Shown here piece by piece: positions 54,066 through 64,000 of a stretch of DNA of 64,000 bases. The notes under the pieces are model-generated. The model was given only the letters and a program-made list of their open reading frames with translations. It was not told where the DNA came from and ran no database searches. This DNA is from Symbiodinium microadriaticum (Eukaryota; Sar; Dinophyceae; Suessiales; Symbiodiniaceae). The position numbers were made by a program, and so were the translations under genes. The stretch lies in assembly GCA_001939145.1 (NCBI GenBank), contig LSRX01000496.1, positions 446,363-510,362 of the forward strand. Reading direction: 5' to 3'. Each line of letters opens with the position of its first letter. Within the stretch, counting starts at the first letter, position 1.

Positions 54066-54288
54066 TTTCCGAATCCGCCTAGTCAGCTGAGTCGTGATCA
54101 AGACCCCAGTCTTGATCCACACTTGGCAATCCGTGTCCGTGGCTCTCTTCTCTGCGAGGATGTTCTTCCATTCAGCGCGGGCAACTCAGACTCCGATAAC
54201 GAAGCCCGGCCGCATGGCATCTGTAGCTTGAAGGATCCTGAAGGCCGGGATGCACTATGCACTTTGAAACTTTGGCAGCTTTCCTCAC

Positions 54289-54945
54289 ATGCACCTCCGC
54301 CTTCCTGGGTCTAAGGATATCACCTCCTCCAGGGCGACAGCCGAGGCCCGGCTTTTGGGAAGCTCAAGAGGGCAGCTAGCCAGACCCAGTAGCAGGTGGT
54401 ACCCGGCACCACAGCCTTTGTCGTCTTTCATGTCTTCCGGATATTCCAAGAGGTCGCATCTGGAGTCCAAGTATCAGATTCCCCTGAGCCCCTTTCTGAG
54501 CTCAGCCAATGCGGGTTTGCAGGTGACGAAGCCCGTCTCCAAGGCAGGGCTCGTTTCGGAATTGGCTGAGCAAAGGACCAGAAAGACGCTGTTGGTACCG
54601 ACTGTTGCCCATTCCTTTGAACCTAGGGCTCAAGGATACGAAATGGCACGAATACTATTTAATAGGAGAGTATGCTAAGTAGGTTTCGACTTCGGACATT
54701 TAACAAACGTGCTTCGCAGACCGAGACTGGGACTCGGGTATCAGTGCCAGGTCAATGGCCAGAACAAGGACAAGGAGCCATGCCCTGCTTCGCTGCTTTT
54801 GCTTCTTTTTATCCTGCTTGGTTCTGGCCCTCGGGACTCAGCTCCCACGCCTATGATGCTACACGACTCCGCAATGCCTCTTCTCAGCTTCTGCCTCTGT
54901 CAGTCAGTCTTTCAGCGATATCTTGGGCTCGCTCCAAACAAATAA
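54289..54945 (+). CDS. Exon chain with one clean internal exon, unrecognised
   Basis: Exon 54523-54594 (24 codons, phase 0 at both ends) lies between GGTTTGCAG and TTG|GTACCG and reads VTKPVSKAGLVSELAEQRTR and KTLL. The frame is open upstream from 54289 with SSFMSSGYSKRSHLESKYQI. After GCTTCGCAG at 54719 a segment reads RLGLGYQCQVNGQNKDKEPC, then PASLLLLLFILLGSGPRDSA and a further hydrophobic part, to TAA at 54943-54945. This end has one probable membrane helix, although another frame (to 54995) is also open. No family is recognised. Confidence 0.4.
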
Positions 54946-55253
54946 AACATTCAGCTGATTGCGGCCTTTCTTTCGCTCGTCGTCCGTCAGTGTGACGTGT
55001 GTGCTGCTATCCATAAGAGCCATGAGGCAAACATGTTAAGTTGTCGCAGGCTAGGGTTTTAAGCATTAACGCCATGTGTACCTCATCCGCCACATCTAGT
55101 CCTTGTGCACTAACGAGGATGCTCATTAGTTTTCGAATTGGAGTCATAGATGCTACCACTTAGTTACTACTTTCCACTGCTGGTACTTCCGCTTCTGCTA
55201 CTGATTCCTACTCCTACTCCTGTAGTAACTACTCCTGGCTCCGACTCCTACTC

Positions 55254-55325
55254 CTGAGCCTACTGCTGCTACTGCTGCTGCTGCTGCTGCTGCTGCTACT
55301 ACTACTACTACTACTGCTACTACTA
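55254..55325 (+). repeat. (CTG)n(CTA)n microsatellite
   Basis: GCTGCT and ACTACT triplet blocks similar in order to the larger array at 52.1 kb. Confidence 0.85.
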
Positions 55326-55331
55326 TTCTGC

Positions 55332-55760
55332 GTGTACTTGTACTTGTGGTCACTCTTGTTGTTGAAAGCGGATTTTGGTCTTGCTGCTGCCCTTGCCTGC
55401 GGTCGTGGCTCTGTTGTTCTTGTTAGCACTCAAGGAACGAACATTTACCAGAACCTTTCCAAAACACTCCGCCAGACTCTTCGAATGCAGGCCGTGGCAG
55501 TGAGACTGTACGCTACGGTTCTAGGCACTGTAAGCCACCTGGTTATCAACGGTGGGCTTTGATATGTCGCCCCAGAAGGATGCTGCCAAGATCCACCATG
55601 CTGTTAGCGGCAAGACCATCAGTGGCCTGGCTAAAGCTGAAAGCCAGCTACTTGCCGTGGCTTCACAAAGGGTTGTGTATACGTATGCAGGTAGCCAACT
55701 CTCGCTGAGAGTCCTAGCTACTGCTGGTTTGTTTTCAGCGTGTTCGCAAGGTGTAGGACA
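55332..55760 (+). CDS. Two exons of a helical protein, unrecognised
   Basis: The first segment, to 55529, reads KADFGLAAALACGRGSVVLV, then STQGTNIYQNLSKTLRQTLR and MQAVAVRLYATVLGT, ending at GGCACT|GTAAGC. The second opens at 55576 after GTCGCCCCAG and reads KDAAKIHHAVSGKTISGLAK, then AESQLLAVASQ. The phases match (0/0), so a 46-nt GT-AG intron is possible; without it the frame changes and a stop appears. The helical, Ala/Leu/Lys composition is convincing. It lies upstream of the channel and could belong to it, which is unproven. Confidence 0.45.
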
Positions 55761-56147
55761 TGTGAGGGTCTGTGAGTAGCTCGTTGCTTCGATGTGCAAC
55801 TCCCTGGGCGAAGCATGTCACTGCGGCGCGCCATTCCCGAATGGAGAGGGTGCACGATCGCAGTGAAGCCTAGAATGTAAGTTCTGTGCCATTCGTCTAA
55901 GATGACTCCGACCCGTCGTCCTGGAACGTGGGCGACGAACAGGAAGACCCAGCTGCTTGACATGTCATTCACAGGTGCTTTCATTGAGGTTGGGCCTCGC
56001 CAAGATCACTTCCACGTGTCTTGCTTCATGCCTGTGCACTCGAGGTTGGACGTGTGATTGTGTTAGATGTCATCCCGGCCTCTTGGCATAGTCCACGCTG
56101 TGCGATATGTTGCTTGAGTTGCACTGGGCACTGCAAGCTACTGCAAG

Positions 56148-59100
56148 GCAGTGATCATTATCATCAATGGCATTGTGGTTGGCCTCAGTGCAGACATATG
56201 CCCAGAGCATACTGCAAGAGCCTTAATTGTACAAGACCTGGCCAGCGGCCAGCAGAGCTTTTCTGTCTTGCATATCGAGCAGGCAGCGACTAATGCGGCT
56301 TGCTCCTTCTTGGTCTGAGGTCTGGGTGGTGCTAGAGATCTTCTTCACATCTTTCTTCACCTTGGAGGTGATTGTGAAGATGAGCCTGGTGCGTGCATAG
56401 TGTACCTACTTGCCGCATGTTCCTGCTTGACGAACGATCGCACAAACACGTTCTGCACTGAGGAGAATGTTTACCGTGAGAGGCTTTTTCTTGGGACCCG
56501 ACTGGTACTGGTCCTGGTTTGACTGCTTTTGCGTGGGCTTGGCATACCTGGAACTCAGTGCCTGGATCCGCAAGCCTGCCATAAAGCCAACTTAGCCACT
56601 GAAGGTTTCTAGAAATTGAGTCCCTCGGGCCTTAAGGCCCGATACGATGTTACTAGTCATACTGTTATGTTATGCTATATTACGCTATCCTACATTCTAC
56701 TATGTATGGTAGTTTCATTCTACTTTGTTGCAACAGGTTAAAGTACAATATATCGTACTATACCGACTATACCATATTCTATGAGATGATATTATACTAT
56801 GTATGTGTAGCGTGTTCTATTACTTACATTCCATTATACTACACTATTTTTTGCAATAGAATATATTGTACTATAACATGTTATAGTGTATGATAGCATA
56901 TTGATCATGTTATGTTTTGTTAGATTGTACTATGTTGTATATGTCGGGCTGTCATGTCGTACTGTAGTGTGCTTTACAAGTATAATTGGCAGAACCCAAT
57001 ACAGCATATTACTGTGCAACCATATTATGTTTTGCTCTATTTCTATTCGGGAAAGCAGAGTGTACTAACATATGGTACACTATATGGTATAGGATAGCGT
57101 AATATAATGCAACCTGGTATCATATAGTACATCTTGGTTATGCTGTATTGGGTTATGGTAAGAATGAAGTATCATATAATGCAATATAGTCTACTATAGT
57201 ACAATTGTGTTGTATGTACTAAGCTATATTATAGCATACTAGAGTACACTACTGTAGAGGACAGTAAAGTATAGTGTAGTATAGTAAAGTATAGTGTAGT
57301 GTATTGTGGTGTAGTGTAGTACAATGTAGTACAATTGAAAACGGTTACACTGCAGCAATACAAACTAATACGGCATATTGTGAGAAATTATATTGTCTTG
57401 TATTGTAAGCTAGTTTATCATATTGTGTTAGATTATGTCGTGTTGCATCAGTTTCAAGTACAGCAAATGATTATATAATCAATATTGGTACATTATGTTC
57501 TTTTCTTGACAGTTCCAGGCATGAGCCTGCCGACCTCCGGCTTCGGGATCTTGGGCTGCCCACCGGTGGATCCGTTGGACACCGGCTCTTTGGGATTTTT
57601 GAGCCTCGTCTGAGCTGGGAAGGGCAGCTGCAAGGCAAGTAGCGTAAGTGAGCCTGGGCGAACTGCCGATACGAGTACCGTTGTCAACTAACTGCTGGCA
57701 ATTCTTGTTATGGGCTGTACTTTTGCAGTTGCCATTGTTGCTGTGACTTATATGAGTATCATCACGTTCATTGGAGTGTATCACCAGCATCTTTGCTGCT
57801 GCGACAAGCTACCCAAAGTCACGAACTTGTGGTGACCCCGTATGTGGCGCTGAGGAAAACACTCAAATTGGCTCGCCTCGGGCGCATCGCATCTGCGGCC
57901 GCAAGAAAGAGGGCCCGTGCAAACCGGAGGGGCTTTTCAGTGGACTGAGTGCGCAGGCGATAAGTACTACGCCTTTGTGGGATTGCTCTTGCTGCGATCA
58001 TATCGGTATCAATCTCTTGAAGTCTGTCTTGGCCACATGAGGTTCGATTGTTGAAGTTCAAGATCTTCGTAGAGCTGAAGATGATGCGACTTGCCGCACT
58101 GAGAGAGACGGATGGATCGGCTACCGCGAGCTTTCGCCGCACTGCCCCAAGTCTATCCAAGGATCCAAGGCGTGTTTACAGGACATGAATGCCTTTGAGG
58201 GTCAACCGGGATCCATGCCACCGGCACGTCACAGTAGCACGCAGAGTGATGACTTTGAGCAGCTTTGTTTGTCTGCCAGGACTTCGCGTGCTGTTGTGGG
58301 CCATTGTGCTTCTCTCGCTTTGTCACTCGGCTATTCTTGTCCGCGGTCTCGAGTTCGATCCCCTTCCTAAAAAAATCTCATACAGCGAGTATTGTGTGCT
58401 TGGCTCAGGCATCTACCTGCTTGGAGTGACGTGCAGAACGCTGTACGCATATCGCGACACTTTGACTGAAACGTTTCGGAAGATTGGCGATGTGCTTGGT
58501 CATGCTCCGCTCTGGCCACCTTTGTACTGCCTGCATTTGCGCAGCAGATGTTGTCGCCATGTTGATTGCCCTAGTGTTCGGAATCATTGCTACAAGGACC
58601 TAGGAACGGCAGTGACATTAACCAAATCCTTACTGTATTATTTTTGATCGTGGTTTGGTCAATACTGCTGCTGTGTTCTCTACGTGTTCGCTCTTGTTTT
58701 CATTGTCATGGCTAAGACTTAATGTGACGCGATTGCTGGCCTGATACGATCAAAACTGCCACCGGGTTGCTGGTAACAGTTCTGGTGACTGCTATGAAAC
58801 CTACGTCCTAAACCTTAGACTTATTCCAGTATGCCCCTCTTGGAGTCATGAGACTATTGCGTAGCGGGACGTGCGGATGTCGGAGCAGGGGATTTTGTTT
58901 AGGATTGCAAGGCGGTTGGGGAGCTTGGCCGATGCCAAAGAGACTGCACGATCCTTTCAGCAGCACTCCATTTTCAACTTTGGATCGAGATTTCCCATAC
59001 TGTAGACAGCCGCTCCAGCGTGAGATATCCCCGAGCAGCACAAGATCAACTTCCCAACAGTTTCGGACATGCTCAGTTTAAACTATGGGTGCTAGTGCAA

Positions 59101-62100
59101 ATTCTCCGTGCGGCTGTCGTAGCTTGGCCTTATCATTGCCCTTCGCATTGTTTTGGCGTTGCCGAGGAAGAGTTCCAAACAGTGCCGCGGACTTGGCCTT
59201 TTGTGTCTGTTTGTTTCGGATCATCGCGTGCCACTTGGAGTTTCTGTGGTTTGAGGCCATCTGCTATGTTTACAGTTTTCCGATGCTTCACCGACGGTTG
59301 TGCTTCGTACGATGGCCGGCCGCTGCAAGAGATCATCCGAGACATGGCTTGAGTGATGCAGTCATATCAGTTCTTGCAGCTTGTCCAAGTTGCAAGTTGT
59401 TTCCCTGCACCCGGGGCAGGCTGTGGAAGGGCGACAGTTCTTCTGCACTCTGTGGGCATATATGTGAATTACTTTTGAGACAATGTTCTGTGAAAGGAAG
59501 ACAGAAGGACAGGAAAAGGGAGCAACGAAGCAAGACCGGAAAAACCATCTCGGTTCAGCTTTCAGGCAGATCAATAATGTCATCCAGCACATCCTGCTGT
59601 CATTTTGTCTTGTCAGGTACTGCAGGAGGCATCCGCCTTCTAGGAGTCTACGCCCGTCGTGAGTTTTGTCATCGAGCCCAGCTTTGTTTTGTCCCAATGC
59701 TCTTCACCGATCTTGGAGAGGGTCGCTAGGGAAGTTTCGGGCACCATATACAAAAAGCGCTTCTCAAAAGCATTATGCCAGCGTAGATCCCCAGACAGTG
59801 AAAGAGCACCACAACGACCATGATTCTGATGACCACAACGACCAGGACAACCAGGAAACCACCAAGAGGAGACCATGACCTGCGAATTCCGGACCACCAG
59901 CCCCCAAGCACTGGCAAGGAATTCGGGAGCGCGCCCAGATAGTGTTCCTGCAAGCACGCACGGATCCAGCACTCTTGCGAACCTGATTTGCTCCATGCTT
60001 GGACATTTACAGTGTGGCTCCCGGAGCTTGTAGCACACCGAATCCTCTGTGAATGATAGAATAATATAATGCCAGCATAAAGTATGCAGAAGCACCACCG
60101 CACGCATCCTGTGCAATGACGCAATCACATGGATTTGTTGTGTATCCAGCAAGATTAAATAATAGGGAGCCATCTCTGCGCAGCATGACGCCCCAAACTT
60201 CTCTTTACACCAAATTTGAGAACCGCTTAGTGCTACCACTCTGTTCGGGGATTTTGTACAACTAGCTTTGAACCAGCGTTCTGGCTCCTTAAAACACCCT
60301 GCGTTCGAACACGGTTTCCCTAAAGTCGTTTGGTCGAAGGAAGCACCAGGCTGACGTAGACACCGCTCGAGCAAAGACGTGATATCAATGAAAGCCCAGA
60401 CTTTGTGGAGTTTCAACGCCACATGTAGCATCACGTACACTGGCAAGGCAGGGCAGGTACCACGTCCGACCGCCAGATGCGTTAGTTCTCGCTTCTTAGG
60501 AGCTCACGAGCCACAGGGAGGAATCTGGATGATTGGCTATACTCTAGTGCGGCTCGGTTGCAGCAATTGCAGCTGCAGCTCGTGTTCGCCTTGCATTGAT
60601 GTTTCGCATGAAGACGGGTGGTCACCGTGAAGCATCTCCAGGTTTCTGTTTATTACTATCGGCATCTTCAACTTGAGACGCCCTCAGACGACCATGAGCA
60701 ATGCAGCCGGAGATGAATGCAACACCTGTGGCACATCATCCTACTACCATCACGGCTGCCAGGATCATGGCCGTGTTCATCGACAATGTCAACGACGGGA
60801 GCGTGGCTTCCCCCTGAACTCAAGAGCATTCTTGAAACCAACGCGAGAAGAACAAGTTGACATCTTGTGATCCAAACTGCTCCCTTTCGTCTTTGCTAGA
60901 GCTGGAGCTGAAAACAGGAGCTGAAGTGAATGGAGAGCAGCTCACGGTGCGCTCGTTTGTCTCCTCTGGCTCTCTGAGGTGAAGAAAAAGCAATTCAACC
61001 TCGGCCTATCTGCGGACAAGACCGAGCTCGAGCTTGCTCAGACCGTGCAAAGCATGTGCGTGAAGTCGGGAGTTATCCCGGAGCTCCCCGAGGACTTGCC
61101 ATGCGAGGGTTCTGCTCAGATGAGACAGACGGCACTGTAGCGAGCTAGTCGCGAATTTTGCACAGCATCAACGGTAACCACACCTACATTTTTGTGCGGT
61201 GCGGCGCCTTTCCCGTCAATTGTGAAGTGGTTGTCCTTGCCAACCCGACTTTGTCTTGTGCTCATGGCAGAACGCGTGCAGGATGACTCTGAAGATGAGC
61301 AGGAAACCATGCTGGCTCGCAAGAGTACGGAGGGATTGCGCATGAGCTTGATTATTTCATAGGGGCACGGGAATTGCGCCGGCGTTCACTAGGGCTTCAT
61401 GCTTGACATCTCTGACCTTGCATCATAAAGTCATAAACGCCAACATGCTCAAAGAGATCCGATTCTCTCTAGCAGCTGCTGCCATTCGCCATATCGAAGC
61501 TCAGGCAAGAGTACGAAGGAAGGACGAATCGGATGCTTGGCTGCATTTGGATCAGTTAGACTGGGCTTTCTCTTTCTCCTCTCGTCCCGGTCTGTCTCTG
61601 CCTCTCTCTGTTTCTTTGCCTTTCGTTTCACTCCTTCCCCCACAGCTCTATGCAGATTTTGGAAACACATGGCTTTCCTGCTGTCGGCGTGATCGGCTTG
61701 TCCAGGATAAAGCGCAGGATGAAGCGTGTCTCGGAAGATTATTGTGCAAGGTTGGGCGACAGTCTGAGAAAAAGGGGGGCAGCGACGCTACCATTTTTCG
61801 TAATACTTGGGCAAGCAGTCAGAAGAGGGGCAGGGTCTACGTGCACCCAAGGTGCCGGATGCATCATCACGAAGAGAACCTTCAATAAGTGGCTCCTCCA
61901 GTCCAGTGAGCTACTGCAGTGTCTGGATGATACAGAGATTGCCAGGATCTCAGAGCCTTTCGAGGTTCGAGTGCTAGAGGGCGCTAGAGAGATCCTGCCG
62001 AGGACACGTCCAGCAAATTCGAACTGTTCGATGTGCTGGACACTGATTTATCAGGAAAACTGCCGTCGCAGCCCTGGCCGCTTGCCCGACTACTACCTTG

Positions 62101-62435
62101 TGTATCCACAGAATCCGAACCAAGGTTTAACGAGACCATCGAAGGCCTGATGAAGTGCCGAGGCCCAGTTTCGAAGACGGAAGCTTGGCAAGCTGTGGAA
62201 AATCCAAACCCGCACTTCAGAGAAGGGGTTTCCTGTCTGCTTGTGCCCGTCATGACTTCAGGACATCATTTCGATTCGGCTGTGCCTTGGCATTGTCCGG
62301 CTGCGATTCTCTGGCCGTGTCATTGCTTTCCGGGCTAGGCCCAAGGGCCGTAACATTCTGGTGAGGCGCGTGCGATATTTGACTCGACTCGTTCAGCAGA
62401 TTCACAAGCAGCTCGGATGTTCACCGATCAAGTGA
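56148..62435 (+). CDS. Voltage-gated cation channel, six-helix type with C-terminal EF-hands, many exons
   Basis: A plasma-membrane ion channel built from short exons. S1: 56148-56213 (AVIIIINGIVVGLSADICPE). S2: 56320-56388 (VWVVLEIFFTSFFTLEVIVK), joined in phase by a GC-AG intron. S4 with spaced Arg/Lys: from 58042 (VRLLKFKIFVELKMM). S5: 58280-58345 (LRVLLWAIVLLSLCHSAILV). Pore: to about 59189 (EEEFQTVPR) and 59256-59346 (SAMFTVFRCFTDGCASYDGR, PLQEIIRDM). End of S6: 60763-60805 (IMAVFIDNVNDGSV). Cytoplasmic pieces: 60979 (KKKQFNLGLSADKTELELAQ), about 61857 (TKRTFNKWLLQSSELLQCLD), an EF-hand at about 62012-62066 (KFELFDVLDTDLSGKL) and ETIEGLMKCRGPVSKTEAWQ. The end is NILVRRVRYLTRLVQQIHKQ with TGA at 62433-62435. 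The FRCFTDGC pore and the IDNVNDGS and GLMKCRGP motifs match, from memory, dinoflagellate ion-transport proteins. S3 and the 5' end were not found. Confidence 0.8.
56640..57480. other. AT-rich intron inside the channel gene
   Basis: TATACTA- and ATGTTATG-like imperfect repeats fill this stretch. No exon is seen. It lies between the S2 exon and the candidate exon at 57513. Confidence 0.6.
57513..57634 (+). CDS. Candidate internal exon with GCAAGT donor
   Basis: After TTTTCTTGACAG the frame (one base, then 40 codons, then one base) reads RHEPADLRLRDLGLPTGGSV, then GHRLFGIFEPRLSWEGQLQ, and ends at CAAG|GCAAGT. The donor is a GC form of the consensus. It lies between the S2 and S4 exons but does not look like S3, so it is either a cytoplasmic loop of the channel or not part of it. 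The phase (2 in, 1 out) is compatible with neither neighbour without further exons. Confidence 0.4.
59640..60446 (-). CDS. 268-codon minus frame antisense to the channel gene, doubtful
   Basis: This is the second longest open frame. It opens MPVYVMLHVALKLHKVWAFI and contains a Cys-rich middle, a segment translated from the GTGGTC-type repeat (about 59795-59880), and an end reading EKRFLYMVPETSLATLSKIG. It lies within a presumed intron of the plus-strand channel, between the pore and S6 exons. Composition is only fair. It could be a nested gene or chance; no domain is visible. Confidence 0.25.
   Translation of the reverse strand: MPVYVMLHVALKLHKVWAFIDITSLLERCLRQPGASFDQTTLGKPCSNAGCFKEPERWFKASCTKSPNRVVALSGSQIWCKEKFGASCCAEMAPYYLILLDTQQIHVIASLHRMRAVVLLHTLCWHYIILSFTEDSVCYKLREPHCKCPSMEQIRFARVLDPCVLAGTLSGRAPEFLASAWGLVVRNSQVMVSSWWFPGCPGRCGHQNHGRCGALSLSGDLRWHNAFEKRFLYMVPETSLATLSKIGEEHWDKTKLGSMTKLTTGVDS
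59795..59880 (-). repeat. GTGGTCGT-type dispersed repeat, copy 2
   Basis: On the minus strand this reads GTGGTTTCCTGGTTGTCCTG, then GGTCGTTGTGGTGCTCTTTC and ACTGTCTGGGGATCTACGC. The last 37 bases match about 30 positions of the copy that ends at 20335. Confidence 0.55.
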
Positions 62436-63747
62436 GGGCATGATTTCCTTTTCGGGGTAGCAAGATAGGGATTTTGATGGAGCCCTGTGCGTGCCTGTCC
62501 AAGACAGCTCCACAGCCTACCAGAAGAATCTGTGTGCATGCCTGTTAGCTTACCGGCCTCGGGCCTTCTCCAATCATGCGAATCTGTCTGACGCAGTGGT
62601 GCGCTGAATCTTCACGAAAGTGATCGGGGCCATTGCAGCCTCTTGCAAGATACGACCGCAATGAGCGCGGAGAAAGGCTCTGCTTTGCATTTGCAATGTT
62701 TTGGCAGGGCCGATGCACGGCAATGGGTTGCAGCAGGTGGGTTGAGGCGTTGTGCCTTTGCAGCGGCTACAGCGCAGTAGGGAAGCGTGTGCTTGCTTCA
62801 ATGTCGGTGCATTGAACCGTGCATGGCTGCCAAATCGAGCGGATGTGATGACTGCGAATCAACAAAGTCCTTCTAATCCGAAGTCTCCGCTGGGGATTGA
62901 CGGAGATGCCAGACTGATGCGTTCTTGTCTTGGGTGGTCTTGGCATAGGGCTTTCATCGCGTCAGTGATGACAGCAGCACATCTCAACGTCCTTTTCATC
63001 CTGATCCGCCTGCAGGTTGGCATTGACGGAGAAAGAAGTCTGACGTGCATGCGCTGCATGCCACATGCCTGAATTGTTGATACGCTTGCGTGAAGCTGCA
63101 ACTTGCCGTGGTCACCGAAGAACAGAGAACCGACATTTTATCGACGTCGAGATGTTGGCACTCGCCTTTCAGAGTTGAGACTGATAAGCCGCGGAGTTAG
63201 CCGTGGTCTCTGCTGAAGTCGCGGCTTGCATATGCTGGTGGGAAGGGCAATGGCACTCCCGGCCATGCTACCTACTGCATCCGTGAAGCTTGTACCTTAC
63301 TCCATTTACTTGGCGACCCCCCAGCCTGAGTGTGCCGCACACTGGCGGACAAGTGCAATTCTGCCCATGATGAGTTCGAAACGAAAATCAAAGTCCTTCT
63401 AATCTGATCTCGCCGAGCGGGTGTGCAAGACGTTCACTCTCTGATGGCAGACTTACCCCACATGCCCTTACACCCAACTGTCGCGTCTTGTTTGCGAACG
63501 TCTTCTTGCATCTGCCGTGACTGTCAAAGCTTGCACTTTTGACTGCAATTGTAACAGAGGTTTGGGTGAGCTTTCAAAGGCCGGCATACCCTGGCATCGG
63601 CAAGCTATCCGGGCAATCTGAAGCCGGAGATGCCCTTCACTTTTAGTTTGGTATGTTCGTCGTATTTTGCCGTGCCATGGCCACGGTGGCTGCCTCCACG
63701 GCCGCTGCTATTTAGCTTGATGGAGCGTGTGTTTGTGTGCGCGTGTG

Positions 63748-63786
<39 letters not shown>

Positions 63787-64000
63787 TACACGTTGACTAC
63801 CTAAACGCTCACTGCGACCGTTTTCACATTGCAGAGTGCGATCAAATAACAGCTGTGTTCCCATTGGCCTGATTAGTGCCAAAATGGCTGCTTCTGGTAC
63901 TCCTAGTTGGCTTGCGAATTCGCTACTGTCACGATGTTCTTGGCTTGTCCTACGATTTGTTCCGTTGATGTTTCCGGTCCCAAACTTGCAACAACGCTGG
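62436..64000. other. Downstream spacer
   Basis: No exon is convincing. Short frames at 62633-63072 overlap on both strands. A (GT)n tract with TATG lies at 63738-63786. GCCAAAATGGCT at 63878-63889 resembles part of the spliced leader on the minus strand. Confidence 0.4.

Noticed and set aside
59085-59729. 214-codon plus frame
   Set aside because: It is a frame-shifted reading of the channel pore exons, which have a clear family match in another frame.

Overview
The window looks like nuclear DNA of a dinoflagellate, most likely a Symbiodiniaceae-type (coral symbiont) genome. This is inferred; no search was run. Grounds: genes are cut into short exons (about 25-200 nt). Several introns can be placed by protein continuity and start with GC or GA instead of GT. 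The second base after AG is very often G. Degenerate TTTAGGG telomere-type repeats are scattered inside the sequence. One strand carries a 13-nt match to the 3' end of the dinoflagellate spliced leader. Two gene families that I associate with dinoflagellates are present. No bacterial operon, CRISPR, rRNA or tRNA was recognised.

Layout. From 0 to about 29 kb almost all convincing exons lie on the plus strand: several unrecognised multi-exon genes (0-16 kb), a GNAT acetyltransferase (17.3-17.9 kb), a leucine-rich-repeat (LRR) gene (23.0-24.0 kb), an unrecognised multi-exon gene (24.2-24.7 kb), a long cysteine-containing single-exon gene with a possible signal peptide (26.7-27.7 kb), a small ORF (27.9 kb) and a second LRR-like gene (28.4-29.0 kb). 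A telomere-repeat zone with an assembly gap follows (29.2-30.4 kb).

From about 36.1 down to 31.7 kb the coding strand is minus. A multi-exon gene with a UBA-like N-terminus, followed by domains of a dinoflagellate-restricted uncharacterised family, is followed by one or two minus genes, one carrying the HGD...KGD signature of the same broad family. A repeat-dense zone (36.3-38.9 kb) contains short GTGACACGG tandem motifs, a perfect 24-bp hairpin and a roughly 430-bp tandem repeat. Another minus gene with an acidic, low-complexity protein occupies 42.7-40.0 kb. A 430-bp fold-back element lies at 43.2-43.6 kb.

From 44 kb to the end the plus strand is again coding: many small exons of unrecognised genes (44-51.7 kb), a large compound triplet microsatellite (51.8-52.3 kb), more unrecognised exons (53.7-55.9 kb), and a voltage-gated cation channel of the six-helix plus EF-hand type (56.1-62.4 kb) in which S1, S2, S4, S5, pore, S6 and EF-hand pieces can be seen. 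The rest is intron and spacer with microsatellites.

Limits. Exons were called by eye from open frame, protein-like composition and splice sites, so 5' ends, gene joins and many frames are uncertain. Most of the window is intron or spacer. Functions are stated only for the acetyltransferase, the LRR genes, the channel, the UBA segment and the two family assignments; everything else is described as unrecognised.
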